Shown here piece after piece: positions 36,623 through 45,321 of a DNA stretch of 64,000 bases. The translations under genes were made by a program, and so were the position numbers. Numbering within the stretch: position 1 is the first letter of the stretch; every line of letters starts with the position of its first letter. Under the pieces are notes generated by a model, which saw only the letters and a list, made by a program, of their open reading frames with translations, ran no database searches and was not told the origin of the DNA. Source of the stretch: JAUIKM01 sp964445695. Lineage in GTDB: Bacteria > Bacteroidota > Ignavibacteria > Kapaibacteriales > UBA7675. The stretch covers positions 62,001 to 126,000 of the forward strand of contig CAYULF010000016.1 in NCBI GenBank assembly GCA_964445695.1, read 5' to 3'.

Positions 36623-36815
36623 AGTGGTGGTTTGCCATTGAGCCATACAAATTGTCACCGCAAGTCCGGCGGTACTCGTAATTTTCGCGGTTGTGCCCGA
36701 AGGCCACGATGCAGTTGAACGTGCAAGTGCGGCTCTGAACAAACTCGTCAACTCAGGGCGCCGAGCTTGGATGCAAACTCCCGGCCGCGCTTTTTGTGTT
36801 CGGAGGCAACTTACA
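36621..36815 (-). pseudogene. frameshifted gene remnant ending at a terminator
   Basis: Minus-strand translation gives a coding-like C-terminus (...FGHNRENYEYRRTCGDNLYG..., stop at 36621-36623) directly abutting the terminator. Immediately upstream that frame is closed by TGA. A neighbouring frame continues with ASEHKKRGREFASKLGALS before its own stop, so one frameshift would join them. I do not recognise the family. Other readings across this region are possible, so this is tentative. The rest of the 36378-37338 gap holds no intact gene. Confidence 0.35.
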
Positions 36816-36973
36816 CATGAATATTCGGCCCGGCACTGACAGGAATCACCATAAAACATGATAAATGTCCGCACTGAAATTTTGGCGAAAAATGCGGCGA
36901 AGGGAAGATGCGGCGGAATGTGATGGAAACGGGCATCCGGAAAAGCCCTGCAATAGCGCGTTAAAAAGGGCGA

Positions 36974-37002
36974 TTTGCATTTCGGGAGATTTTGTATGTT
37001 TG
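36974..37002 (+). promoter_or_regulatory. candidate Bacteroidota-type promoter
   Basis: TTTG (36974-36977) and TATGTTTG (36995-37002) are separated by 17 bases, slightly shorter than usual. It would drive the envelope genes starting at 37339 with a long, about 330-base leader in which no gene is seen. Confidence 0.4.
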
Positions 37003-37338
37003 TACTCCGGCCTTTATAAATCACGGCACCTTTGCAAACTGCTCTGAGCGTCAGCATTCCACTGTAAGAAAAACGTTGATGCATCGGCAGCAGGCCGACA
37101 GAAGAGTTAACGCCAACAGCGTGCAGTTTGCAGTCCCGCACAACCAGCGACGATAGATGAACCACATGTTCAGCGCCGGCTGACAAGGAATCGTACAATG
37201 ATGCCAGACATCAATTTGCCGTACGTACGCCGCCGCTTTCGGCCCACCGGGTGAAAGAGGGCGACGTCGCTACGCGGTTCAATCAAATTTCCTCCGATGC
37301 AAACCCAAAGAAATTCATACACAATCGGGATTCCATTT

Positions 37339-38364
37339 ATGCAATTGCACACGAAGGTGCGGCTGCTGATGCGCGGCTGCTTCCTGGCCGTTCTGCTGGC
37401 GGCGCTCAGTTCCTGCGGCAGCAGCACGATCCAGACCCAGGGAACCAACGGCCCGCAGCGATTCAACGTCGAAATTAAAGCGGGATCGGAAATTGACGAC
37501 CAGTGCAACCCCGGCACAAAATTGCGCTCGATCCCCACGGCAGTTGAACCCGTCTACGTGCCGCCGACCGGCACGCGCGGCGGACGATATATCGTGTGGG
37601 CACTGGGCAATTGCCAGGACCAGCAAAAACGACGCTACGAGATTTCGGCCGACCGCATTGCGCGCATCACGGAGGTCGCCACTCCGGTGACGCCGCCGAC
37701 GCCGCGCGAACCCAAGACGGAGGAGTGCGAGGAGTGCAAATGCTGCCGTCGGCGCAACGCCGATTTCCTGACGTTCAACAAGGTTGAGCTGCGCGGCATG
37801 ATCGGCTATCGCGGCACGGACGAGCAGGCATATATCCACCAGGGCGAAAACGGACCCGAAGAATTCCCGTCCTCTTTCATCAACTTTGACGAGGGCGGCT
37901 CCAACCTGGTCCTGGGGCTGGAAACGGCTTTCCTGTGGGATCTGGACGACGACTCACACGTGCAGCTGGGACCGTTTCTCGGCTACTGGCCCATCGACGG
38001 ATCGCAGTTTATCCCGGTGGCGGCGCACCTGCGCTACACCTTCAATCCGAACCCCGACACCACGGAGTACATGCAGAACTGCAAGACGCCCTACGTCTTT
38101 GCGCAGCTCGGCATGCCGGTGGACTTTCAGACCAACGCACCCTATCTGGGCCCGGACTTCGACCGCCAGCGCTACTTCTACACGCTCGGCATCGGCTACG
38201 AGTGGGATGTCAACTGCGACATGGACTTTGCGCTCGATATCGGCTTCCGCACGATGAACAATCCTCTGCCCGAGATCGAGTGCTGCGACGACGTTCCCGA
38301 CGACGAGCGCAATGCCTACCGCAAATCGAGCATGCTGTTCCTGCGTGCGGGCGTCACGTTCTGA
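37339..38364 (+). CDS. lipoprotein / outer-membrane barrel-like protein
   Basis: 341 aa from the ATG at 37339; 37297 and 37369 are alternatives. A signal peptide ends in lipobox LSSC (LLAALSSCGSS). The next about 100 residues contain a periplasmic domain with paired cysteines and a cysteine cluster (TEECEECKCCRRR). The C-terminal half alternates as in an outer-membrane barrel (GFLGYW-like strands; GIGYEWDVNCDMDFALDIGFRT) and ends in GVTF with a terminal Phe. First of three consecutive plus-strand envelope genes. Function unknown; the Cys cluster could bind metal (inference). Confidence 0.6.
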   Translation: MQLHTKVRLLMRGCFLAVLLAALSSCGSSTIQTQGTNGPQRFNVEIKAGSEIDDQCNPGTKLRSIPTAVEPVYVPPTGTRGGRYIVWALGNCQDQQKRRYEISADRIARITEVATPVTPPTPREPKTEECEECKCCRRRNADFLTFNKVELRGMIGYRGTDEQAYIHQGENGPEEFPSSFINFDEGGSNLVLGLETAFLWDLDDDSHVQLGPFLGYWPIDGSQFIPVAAHLRYTFNPNPDTTEYMQNCKTPYVFAQLGMPVDFQTNAPYLGPDFDRQRYFYTLGIGYEWDVNCDMDFALDIGFRTMNNPLPEIECCDDVPDDERNAYRKSSMLFLRAGVTF

Positions 38365-38413
38365 CAAAGTTCACTAGAGCGACAATCATTAAAAATCAAG
38401 CCGATACATCATT

Positions 38414-40678
38414 ATGAAAAATTCTACAACAGACTTGCGGGCATGGGAACGCGACGGGTTTTTCCGGCGCGCTCTGCTCTTGTGTGTGCTGGCCCCGGCG
38501 CTTTTGCTGCTTCACTTTGGTTGTTCCGAGACGGTGACGCCGACGGAAGAAACGTTCAGTCCGATCCTGCGGGTGGAGGTCTACGAACGCGTTCCGCCGC
38601 TTGGCGGCCTGCGTTTTGTCGACGGGGCGGAAGTGCAGCTCAATCGAATTCCGCTGAGCACGGAACAGACGGCGGGCGTGGTGGCTACGGGCCGCACGGG
38701 CAATCAGTCGCCGGCCGTTTTTACCAACCTCGACGTGCTGATCAGCGGCGAACTCTACACGGTGCTCGTGAACGCTGCGGGACGCGGCGGAGTGTCGCCT
38801 GAATTCCTGATGTGCGCCGACACGACGCTGCGCGTCGTACTGGAGCCGCCGAGCATTCTGAGCTGCGCCAATCTGGACGTAAATCAGGCGCTGCGTTTCT
38901 TTGACGACCAGCTGCCGCCCAACCCGGAGCTGGTGCAGAACACGCCCGCCGGTCAGGAGCGCTACTGCCTCAACTTTCCGCTGACGGCCCCGGCCGGCCA
39001 GGCCGTGCGCGTGACGCTGCCGAACGACTACGGCAACGTAGCGCCCTTCAGCCTGCAACGCGTGCTGGTCGACGGCGTTCCGGCGGCGCGACCCAGCTTT
39101 GACCTGAATCCAGGTCAGTCGGCGACGTTCCAGTTCTGCGTCAGCACAACCCGCATCGGCGACTTCAACGAGCTGCTGCCGCCCTTTGAGATTCAATGTC
39201 TTGAGACGGGGCAGCGCGGCAACGGGCGCATCCGCCTGCTGGCCGAAGTGGTTGCCCCGGAGTGCGACTGCGACCGCGACTTTGAAGCCGAATACGACTT
39301 TGAGCAGGTGCGCGTCGGCGAGCAATCAGACATCAGTGAAGTGGTGCTGGAAAACACCTTCCCCTGCGATATAACCATCGGAGCGCCCGATCCCGTTATT
39401 ACGGCGCCGTTCCAGCTTGTCAGTCCGCTGCCGACGGCATTTCCGCTCACGCTGGCGGAGGGCGAGACACTGTCTCTGCTGGTGCGTTTTGCGCCGACGC
39501 AGGCGGGCGAATTTGAGCAGGAGACCAGCCTGGCGGTTGTGACGCCGAACGACGGCGACGACTGCGAGATCGAACTCAATTTGCAGGGCATCGGCTGCAA
39601 CGACGCCTGCCCGCGAATTATGATCAACAATTCAAATGAATACACACTGGACGGCCGCACGACGCAGGACACGATGTCGAATCGCGAAGACAAACGCGTG
39701 TACTTCTACACGGACGCCTTCGACCGCAACCCGGACATCGCGCTTGAACTGCAGCCGATTGTCGACCGCGTGATGACGGTCAAGGTGCCGGACACCCTGT
39801 GTGAATCTTCGACTTTTGAAATAAGCATCGCCGACGGCACGAACGACGCCATTGACGACCTGGCTCTGTTCCAGGTAACGCCGCGCAGTTTTACGCTGGA
39901 TCCGGGTGAGGAACGCGACATCAACATTCGTTTTACCGCACCGCGCGTGGAGGAGTTTGAGCAGTCGATCGAACCGGCGCGCGCGCCGCAGGACCCGAGC
40001 GACAGCGTGTTTGCGATTGTGCTGACTCTGCGTTCGGCCGGCTGCGTGCAGACCGACACGCTGCGCGCCATCGTGACGAACTGTCCGAACTTCGTGCCGC
40101 TGGTGGAACTGGTGGCCTTCAAACAGGCGACCCTGCAACAGCCGAGCAACCTCGACTATCAGGTTTACTACTTCTGCGAGTCGCGCAGTCAGGACGCGCA
40201 GTCCGATTTTGCAGATCTGGACCCGGCCAACCCGCCGATCTACGGCGACCTGTTCGTAACGGTACCGGACCTGAACGAAAGAAACCCATTCGTTGCGCAA
40301 TTCCCGATTCTGAGCATCCGCACGGCCGGTGAGGATCCGCGCCTGGACAACGCCACGCCGGCGTTTGACGGCTTCGTGGACGTGACGAACAACCCGGCCT
40401 TCGCGGGCATCGACACGCCGGAGGAATTCAAGGATGTCTGCGGACAGATCATCCCGAGTTTCTGTTCGGTGGCGGAGAACCTGAATTACAACCTGACCTC
40501 GATCGAGCTGAACTTCTCGCACCTCGGGCACATCTTTGCCTTCCGGCCCGCGGGCGGTGGAACGAGCGGCTATGCACTGATCTACATCAACCGCGTAGAC
40601 GACGGCAATACAAACAACGCGCGGACTTCGAGCGTTGGATTTTACGCCATCGGCTGCATCGACTGTTCGACGAATTGA
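38414..40678 (+). CDS. large secreted lipoprotein with Ig-like (choice-of-anchor D type) repeats
   Basis: 754 aa. The N-terminus has an about 20-residue basic stretch, then a hydrophobic core and a lipobox-like HFGC. Beta-rich repeats follow; typical are VRVGEQSDISEVVLENTFPCDITIGAPDPVI and LLVRFAPTQAGEFEQETSLAVVTPND, the anchor-D/ASH-like pattern (FxPTxxG). Cysteines are numerous. It lies 49 bases after the previous gene and 91 before the next, consistent with one transcript. It probably acts on the cell surface as a structural or adhesive protein. No catalytic motif was seen. Confidence 0.65.
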   Translation: MKNSTTDLRAWERDGFFRRALLLCVLAPALLLLHFGCSETVTPTEETFSPILRVEVYERVPPLGGLRFVDGAEVQLNRIPLSTEQTAGVVATGRTGNQSPAVFTNLDVLISGELYTVLVNAAGRGGVSPEFLMCADTTLRVVLEPPSILSCANLDVNQALRFFDDQLPPNPELVQNTPAGQERYCLNFPLTAPAGQAVRVTLPNDYGNVAPFSLQRVLVDGVPAARPSFDLNPGQSATFQFCVSTTRIGDFNELLPPFEIQCLETGQRGNGRIRLLAEVVAPECDCDRDFEAEYDFEQVRVGEQSDISEVVLENTFPCDITIGAPDPVITAPFQLVSPLPTAFPLTLAEGETLSLLVRFAPTQAGEFEQETSLAVVTPNDGDDCEIELNLQGIGCNDACPRIMINNSNEYTLDGRTTQDTMSNREDKRVYFYTDAFDRNPDIALELQPIVDRVMTVKVPDTLCESSTFEISIADGTNDAIDDLALFQVTPRSFTLDPGEERDINIRFTAPRVEEFEQSIEPARAPQDPSDSVFAIVLTLRSAGCVQTDTLRAIVTNCPNFVPLVELVAFKQATLQQPSNLDYQVYYFCESRSQDAQSDFADLDPANPPIYGDLFVTVPDLNERNPFVAQFPILSIRTAGEDPRLDNATPAFDGFVDVTNNPAFAGIDTPEEFKDVCGQIIPSFCSVAENLNYNLTSIELNFSHLGHIFAFRPAGGGTSGYALIYINRVDDGNTNNARTSSVGFYAIGCIDCSTN

Positions 40679-40769
40679 CGCGGCGTTCGCCTGCCAGGAT
40701 AAACTTTACAACAGTTTAAATGCTCCGGCGCTCGCTGCGGCGAGCGCCTACGAAACAGGAAAAAGAGCC

Positions 40770-43469
40770 ATGTTGAATATTCTCCGCGTCCTGCCGCTGC
40801 TTGTAGTTGTTGCCTGCCTCGGCATGACGACTGCTCCGAATGCGGCGGCGCAATCGGCCGGGGGCAAACTGAACAGCCCGGTCAACGACGCCGTCAGCAC
40901 GATGAACGACTACGCCGCTTTTGTGACGCAGGAAGACGGCAAGGACGTTCTCATTTTTACCACGGACCGCCGACGCAAGGAAAACGGCGAGCCCGACAAA
41001 CCGATCCACACTTTCAAGGTGCGCGAGGCCGAATTTTTCCGCTCGACACGCCCGATCGCGGGACGCGAATCCATGGCGGTCAATCAAGGCTGGAGCGATC
41101 CAGTGCGCCTTTCCGACAGCGACAAACTGGCGGAGCGGCACTACAATCGCGGCTCTTATGCCAAACACGGCAACACTGTTGTTTTTTCGGCCGAACAGGA
41201 GCTGAGCAGCGAATTTCGCGGCAGCAGTTTCCTGCTCAACCTGTGGATGACAACGGACAATTTCCAGACATTTACCGAACTCAAAAACATCTCGAACAAC
41301 GACGCCTGGGACTCGCAGCCGACCTTCAGCCGCGACGGCCGGACGCTGTTTTTTGTCTCGAATCGCCTGGAGAACCTGCAGGATACGCTGCGCGACAACA
41401 ACATCTGGTACTGTCAACGCGAAGGCGAAGGCTGGTCAGATCCCAAACCCTTGACGGACGTCAACACACCCGGCGACGACCTGACGCCGTCGGTCGGTCC
41501 CGACGGATACTTCTACCTGGCTTCAAACTGGAAAGGCGAGGGGACGGGCGACTACGACATTTTCCGCTGCAAACTGCGCATCAACGGCATGCCGCTGGGA
41601 CCGCCGCGCAAACTGGAGGAATCCTTTGCCGACGACTACGCGCGCCGGCCGCTGCTGCCGGACAACCTGGAGTACAACAGCAGCGCTGACGACTTCTTCC
41701 CGCACGTGGCGCAGTGGGGCGATGACTTTGTCCTCTTCCTCACGTCGAACCGCACGGGCGACATGGACAGCGACAATGCGTTCCGCGAATCGATTGCCGG
41801 ACTGGACCTTTACGCCTTTGAATTCCCCTGGCCGAAAATTTGCCTGGAAGTACACGTGCGCCGCAAAGTCGTCGCCGCGGGCGCCAATCCCGACGACTTC
41901 CCCTGGCAGGCCTACAAAAGCGATCTGATCGTAAAGGAAATCGGCGGCGAGCGGCGCAACGTAAGCTCGGATACGGAAATCAGTCTGGAGGGGCGCCGCG
42001 AGTACTCATTGCAGCTGGCCGAAACAGATGTGGACTGCGGCGACTGCATCGTGTACTACCCGGACGCGCCTGGCAAACAGAGCAGTGAAGCCCTGCACTT
42101 CTTTGCGGGCAGCCGGGATTCCTGCCTGATCCGCGACACGATCGACGTCGTCTGCATGCTGCGGCGCGACTCGGTCAGCCTGCGTGCACAGGATGCCGCC
42201 GGCTTTTTTATCACGGGTTACTGGAAACCGACGACGCGAGAGAATTACGCCGAATTCGAAAAACGCTGGGAGAGCGGCGCACTTGAAAAGAGCGGTTTTG
42301 TGGATCCGTTCGACTTCAACTACGCCTCGACGGCGGCCAGGGTGGAGGACCACTTTGAGCGCCAGGTTTATCAGCGGATCGACGACATCCTGACAAAGTT
42401 CGACAACTCCTGTCTGGGCATTCAGCCGATGCTGCGCATTACGGTGCACGGTTATACGGACGAGTGCGGTCTCTCCGACGGCCTGTACACCGCCGACGGC
42501 GATATTGAAGTGGGCGGCACAAAAATCGCGTCGGGACAACGCATGTGGGCTTCCAGCCTGCCGGCGGTCGGCGGCGGCGTCAAAGCGCTGCCGGGCCGGG
42601 GACAGCGCGGCAACGTGATTCTGTCCAAGCTGCGCGCGCACTTTACGGCGCAGCTGATCATCAACACGATGCGCAAGCGCAATCCGCAATTCCGCAAATA
42701 CTACGACAACGGACAGATTGTGATCGACGCCGACGGCTACGGCATCTTCGGCCAGGCGGACTGCGACACGGACCAGCGGATCGACGACTTCGGGCTCGAA
42801 AACCAGCCGGTCAAACACGTCGCTTCCGGCCTGACGGAAGACAAGGAAAAGACCGCTCGCTACAAATTCAAAACGACGCCGGGCGGCGAGGAAATTCTCG
42901 ACGAGCCCTGCAACAACCCGCTCAGCCGCCGCATGACGGTCTATTTTGACGTCATCGACGCCGCCATTCAGAAGGACTACAAAGTCGGCCGCTGCGGTTT
43001 TGAGTCGCCGGAATACCTGCGCTGGGAACTCCGCGGTCAAAGCCGCCTGATTGCCGAACAAAAGGCCAAAGAAGAAGAGCGCGCCAAACGCGCCCTGGCC
43101 GAAAAAGAGGTGGAACTGAGCGGCTCGGTTGAAACGATCGAAGATCCGGAAATCAGCGAATCGGCCGGTCCGGTGTACGTCCTGCAGCTGGCCCGCGCCT
43201 CCTCCAAAGACGAGGCGCTCATGGTCCAGACAATCCTGCGCCTGCTGGACTTCGAGAACTTCGACACGTTCCAGCAGAACGAAAGCAGTTTCCGCTTTGT
43301 CGACAAACGACGCTTTGAATTTGAGAGCGACGCCACCAATGCGCGACGCATGTTTGAACAGCGCGTGACGGACTTCTGCCGCGGTCTGGAACAAAACGTC
43401 GTGGAGGAAAACAAACTCGAAGAACTGCTGCAGTCGACGGTGTCCGCGCAGGTAGGCGACAGCGAATAA
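40770..43469 (+). CDS. PD40 beta-propeller and OmpA-like domain envelope protein
   Basis: 899 aa from the ATG at 40770 (AGGAAAAAGAGCC precedes it), with signal peptide ending NAAAQ. An N-terminal propeller has PD40-type repeats: DAWDSQPTFSRDGRTLFFVSNR, DDLTPSVGPDGYFYLASN and DFVLFLTSNRTGDMD. Residues about 530-730 look like an expanded OmpA-like peptidoglycan-binding domain (ITVHGYTDECG, LSKLRAHFTAQLIINTMRK, NNPLSRRMTVYFDV). A charged coiled-coil follows (EQKAKEEERAKRALAEKEVE). The last about 90 residues resemble a SPOR-like or novel domain. The architecture recalls PorE-type T9SS-associated proteins but lacks TPRs. A strong terminator ends the transcript. Confidence 0.7.
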   Translation: MLNILRVLPLLVVVACLGMTTAPNAAAQSAGGKLNSPVNDAVSTMNDYAAFVTQEDGKDVLIFTTDRRRKENGEPDKPIHTFKVREAEFFRSTRPIAGRESMAVNQGWSDPVRLSDSDKLAERHYNRGSYAKHGNTVVFSAEQELSSEFRGSSFLLNLWMTTDNFQTFTELKNISNNDAWDSQPTFSRDGRTLFFVSNRLENLQDTLRDNNIWYCQREGEGWSDPKPLTDVNTPGDDLTPSVGPDGYFYLASNWKGEGTGDYDIFRCKLRINGMPLGPPRKLEESFADDYARRPLLPDNLEYNSSADDFFPHVAQWGDDFVLFLTSNRTGDMDSDNAFRESIAGLDLYAFEFPWPKICLEVHVRRKVVAAGANPDDFPWQAYKSDLIVKEIGGERRNVSSDTEISLEGRREYSLQLAETDVDCGDCIVYYPDAPGKQSSEALHFFAGSRDSCLIRDTIDVVCMLRRDSVSLRAQDAAGFFITGYWKPTTRENYAEFEKRWESGALEKSGFVDPFDFNYASTAARVEDHFERQVYQRIDDILTKFDNSCLGIQPMLRITVHGYTDECGLSDGLYTADGDIEVGGTKIASGQRMWASSLPAVGGGVKALPGRGQRGNVILSKLRAHFTAQLIINTMRKRNPQFRKYYDNGQIVIDADGYGIFGQADCDTDQRIDDFGLENQPVKHVASGLTEDKEKTARYKFKTTPGGEEILDEPCNNPLSRRMTVYFDVIDAAIQKDYKVGRCGFESPEYLRWELRGQSRLIAEQKAKEEERAKRALAEKEVELSGSVETIEDPEISESAGPVYVLQLARASSKDEALMVQTILRLLDFENFDTFQQNESSFRFVDKRRFEFESDATNARRMFEQRVTDFCRGLEQNVVEENKLEELLQSTVSAQVGDSE

Positions 43470-43491
43470 ACGTCCGCCGTCCACAAATTGA

Positions 43492-43530
43492 AAGTGGTCG
43501 CTTCCAGCAGGGAGGCGACCACTTTTTTTT
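43492..43530 (+). terminator. terminator of the three-gene envelope run
   Basis: AAGTGGTCGC (43492-43501) pairs with GCGACCACTT (43515-43524) and runs into eight T. The remaining bases to 43771 contain no supported gene. Confidence 0.85.
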
Positions 43531-43771
43531 GACTATTTTGTTTGCCGCGGCGTCGGAAGCGGCACGCGGATCACGGAAAGTCGAACGCGGACGGTTACTG
43601 AGCCAACAGGCGACCCGGCGTGTCATGAGGCGACGCATCGGCCCGGAAATGGGCTGCAACGGATTGCGGCGCTTTCAGTTCTTCAGGAAACGGCTCGGCG
43701 CGGTCGGGAAGCGCAACGCCCGCTTGCCGTGAACACAGGATTTTCATTCATCTATACAAATACACGCACGT

Positions 43772-44596
43772 ATGATTCTGGTCTGGATACTCATCGGCAT
43801 CACGGTTTCGCTCAGCTGGCAGGCTTTTAACAACGGCCTCCTGATGGAACGCCTGCAGTTTCACCTGGGTTCGGTGACGGCCGGCCGCGAGTACCAGCGA
43901 CTTGTGACTTCGGCTTTTGTGCATATCGACTGGCTGCACCTGGTGTTAAACATGGTGGTGCTGTATCTGTTCAGCGAACCGGTAATCCTCGTCTACGGCA
44001 TTGTGGGATTCCTGTTAATTTATTTCGGCGCGGCCGCACTGTGCAGTTTGTTAACGATTTATTTACACCGCCATTCCTGGAACTACACGATGGCCGGGGC
44101 GTCGGGCGCCATCAACGGCATTGTCTTTGCGTTGATAACTTTTGCGCCGACGATGGGACTGGGTTTACTGTTTATTCCCGTACACATTCCAGCCTGGCTC
44201 TTTGGATTCCTGTACATCGCCTATTCGATTTTTGCCTACGACCGCAAGCTGGGATTCTCCGCACATGCCGGTCACCTGGGTGGAGCGATCGGCGGCGTGG
44301 TGCTGGCTGTGCTGCTGCAGCCCGAGTTGTTAATTCACAACGGCTGGGTGATTCTCTTGACCGTCGGCCCGGTTGCCGGGCTGATGGCGCTGCTGCACTT
44401 CTATCCGGAGTATCTGCACTTCGACAAATTCGTCGAGAAAAAAGCATTTCAAAAGCGCGACGAATACCGCGAAAAACAGCGAATGAGCCAGGCCGAAGAA
44501 CTCGACATGCTGCTGGAAAAAGTCAACAGCGGCGGACTGGACAGCCTGACGCCGCCGGAACGTCGCCGCCTTGAGGAACTCTCGCGCAAGCTGTAA
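43772..44596 (+). CDS. rhomboid-family intramembrane serine protease
   Basis: 274 aa with about six membrane helices. Catalytic features: FVHIDWLHLVLNM (His51, His56, Asn60 of the HxxxxHxxxN region), the nucleophile in MAGASGAING (Ser111 of GxSG) and the general base in SAHAGHLGGAIGG (His168). A cytoplasmic tail after the last helix is charged and helical (FVEKKAFQKRDEYREKQRM...). It is a single gene; substrates are unknown. The gene is dense in TTAA words, unlike the preceding three genes. Confidence 0.92.
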   Translation: MILVWILIGITVSLSWQAFNNGLLMERLQFHLGSVTAGREYQRLVTSAFVHIDWLHLVLNMVVLYLFSEPVILVYGIVGFLLIYFGAAALCSLLTIYLHRHSWNYTMAGASGAINGIVFALITFAPTMGLGLLFIPVHIPAWLFGFLYIAYSIFAYDRKLGFSAHAGHLGGAIGGVVLAVLLQPELLIHNGWVILLTVGPVAGLMALLHFYPEYLHFDKFVEKKAFQKRDEYREKQRMSQAEELDMLLEKVNSGGLDSLTPPERRRLEELSRKL

Positions 44597-45321
44597 GTCA
44601 GCATGCGTTTAAACGATCACACGCCGCTCGCGACATTAAACGCCGCACCGGCTTGAGGTTGAAAACTTCCGGCCCGGTGCCGAACAAAAAGATCATGAAG
44701 GCCACGCAGTGAGCCGCGGCTGTTGTTGCGCATCGGCTACGGTACAGCACCGCGATTTAACGGCGACAAAAACTCGCAACAAGCCAATGAACCCGGCCAG
44801 GCAGCAGCCACGCGATAAAACAACATTTTACACGATCGAAAAAGTTGAAAATAAAATTCCACAGTCAGATAAAAAATCATTTGGAATTGACTCGAACAAG
44901 GTTCATATTCCGAGGTGTTTTGACATCCGCCCCTGAGATCATCCACTGCCATACATCAATCGGGACGGAGTTAATCCCATCAGCCTGATCAATCGAGCGC
45001 GGTGTTTCAACACCGTGTAAAACTGCGTGCACACTGCTTGTCGTTTCCGTTAATTGCGCCTGGTGTTGACAATTTGTTAATGCCGACCGTCGACGGAATG
45101 CTTGAACGCGCATCAAATCGAGAGACAAGAACACGTACACCGTACGCAAACGCACACAGGATACCTCTGTTTTGACTGCCGTGCGTGCGCGACCGACACG
45201 ACCAAGAGATTATCGCTGCCGGGTAAACACCATCCGTGTTAACCAGTCACCGTCATGTCCACTTTCGATTATTCCGGCTTTGTGTATTTAACATTCTGTT
45301 TAACCTTTTCTGGAGCCTCCC
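44597..45321. other. intergenic, no supported gene
   Basis: About 725 bases. An imperfect inverted repeat GCACCGG/CCGGTGC (44645-44680) could end the rhomboid transcript. A small hairpin CGGTGTT-TCA-AACACCG lies near 45010. Open frames on either strand show no family resemblance or good ribosome site. Confidence 0.45.

Noticed and set aside
36572..37198. 208-residue minus-strand open frame
   Set aside because: It runs through the perfect terminator at 36583-36622, and another frame looks more coding-like.
42006..43484. 492-residue minus-strand open frame
   Set aside because: Antisense of the PD40/OmpA-like protein; the plus frame has a signal peptide, repeats and a terminator.
44877..45155. 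92-residue minus-strand open frame in the rhomboid to cargo gap
   Set aside because: No ribosome site or recognisable family; crosses a small hairpin.
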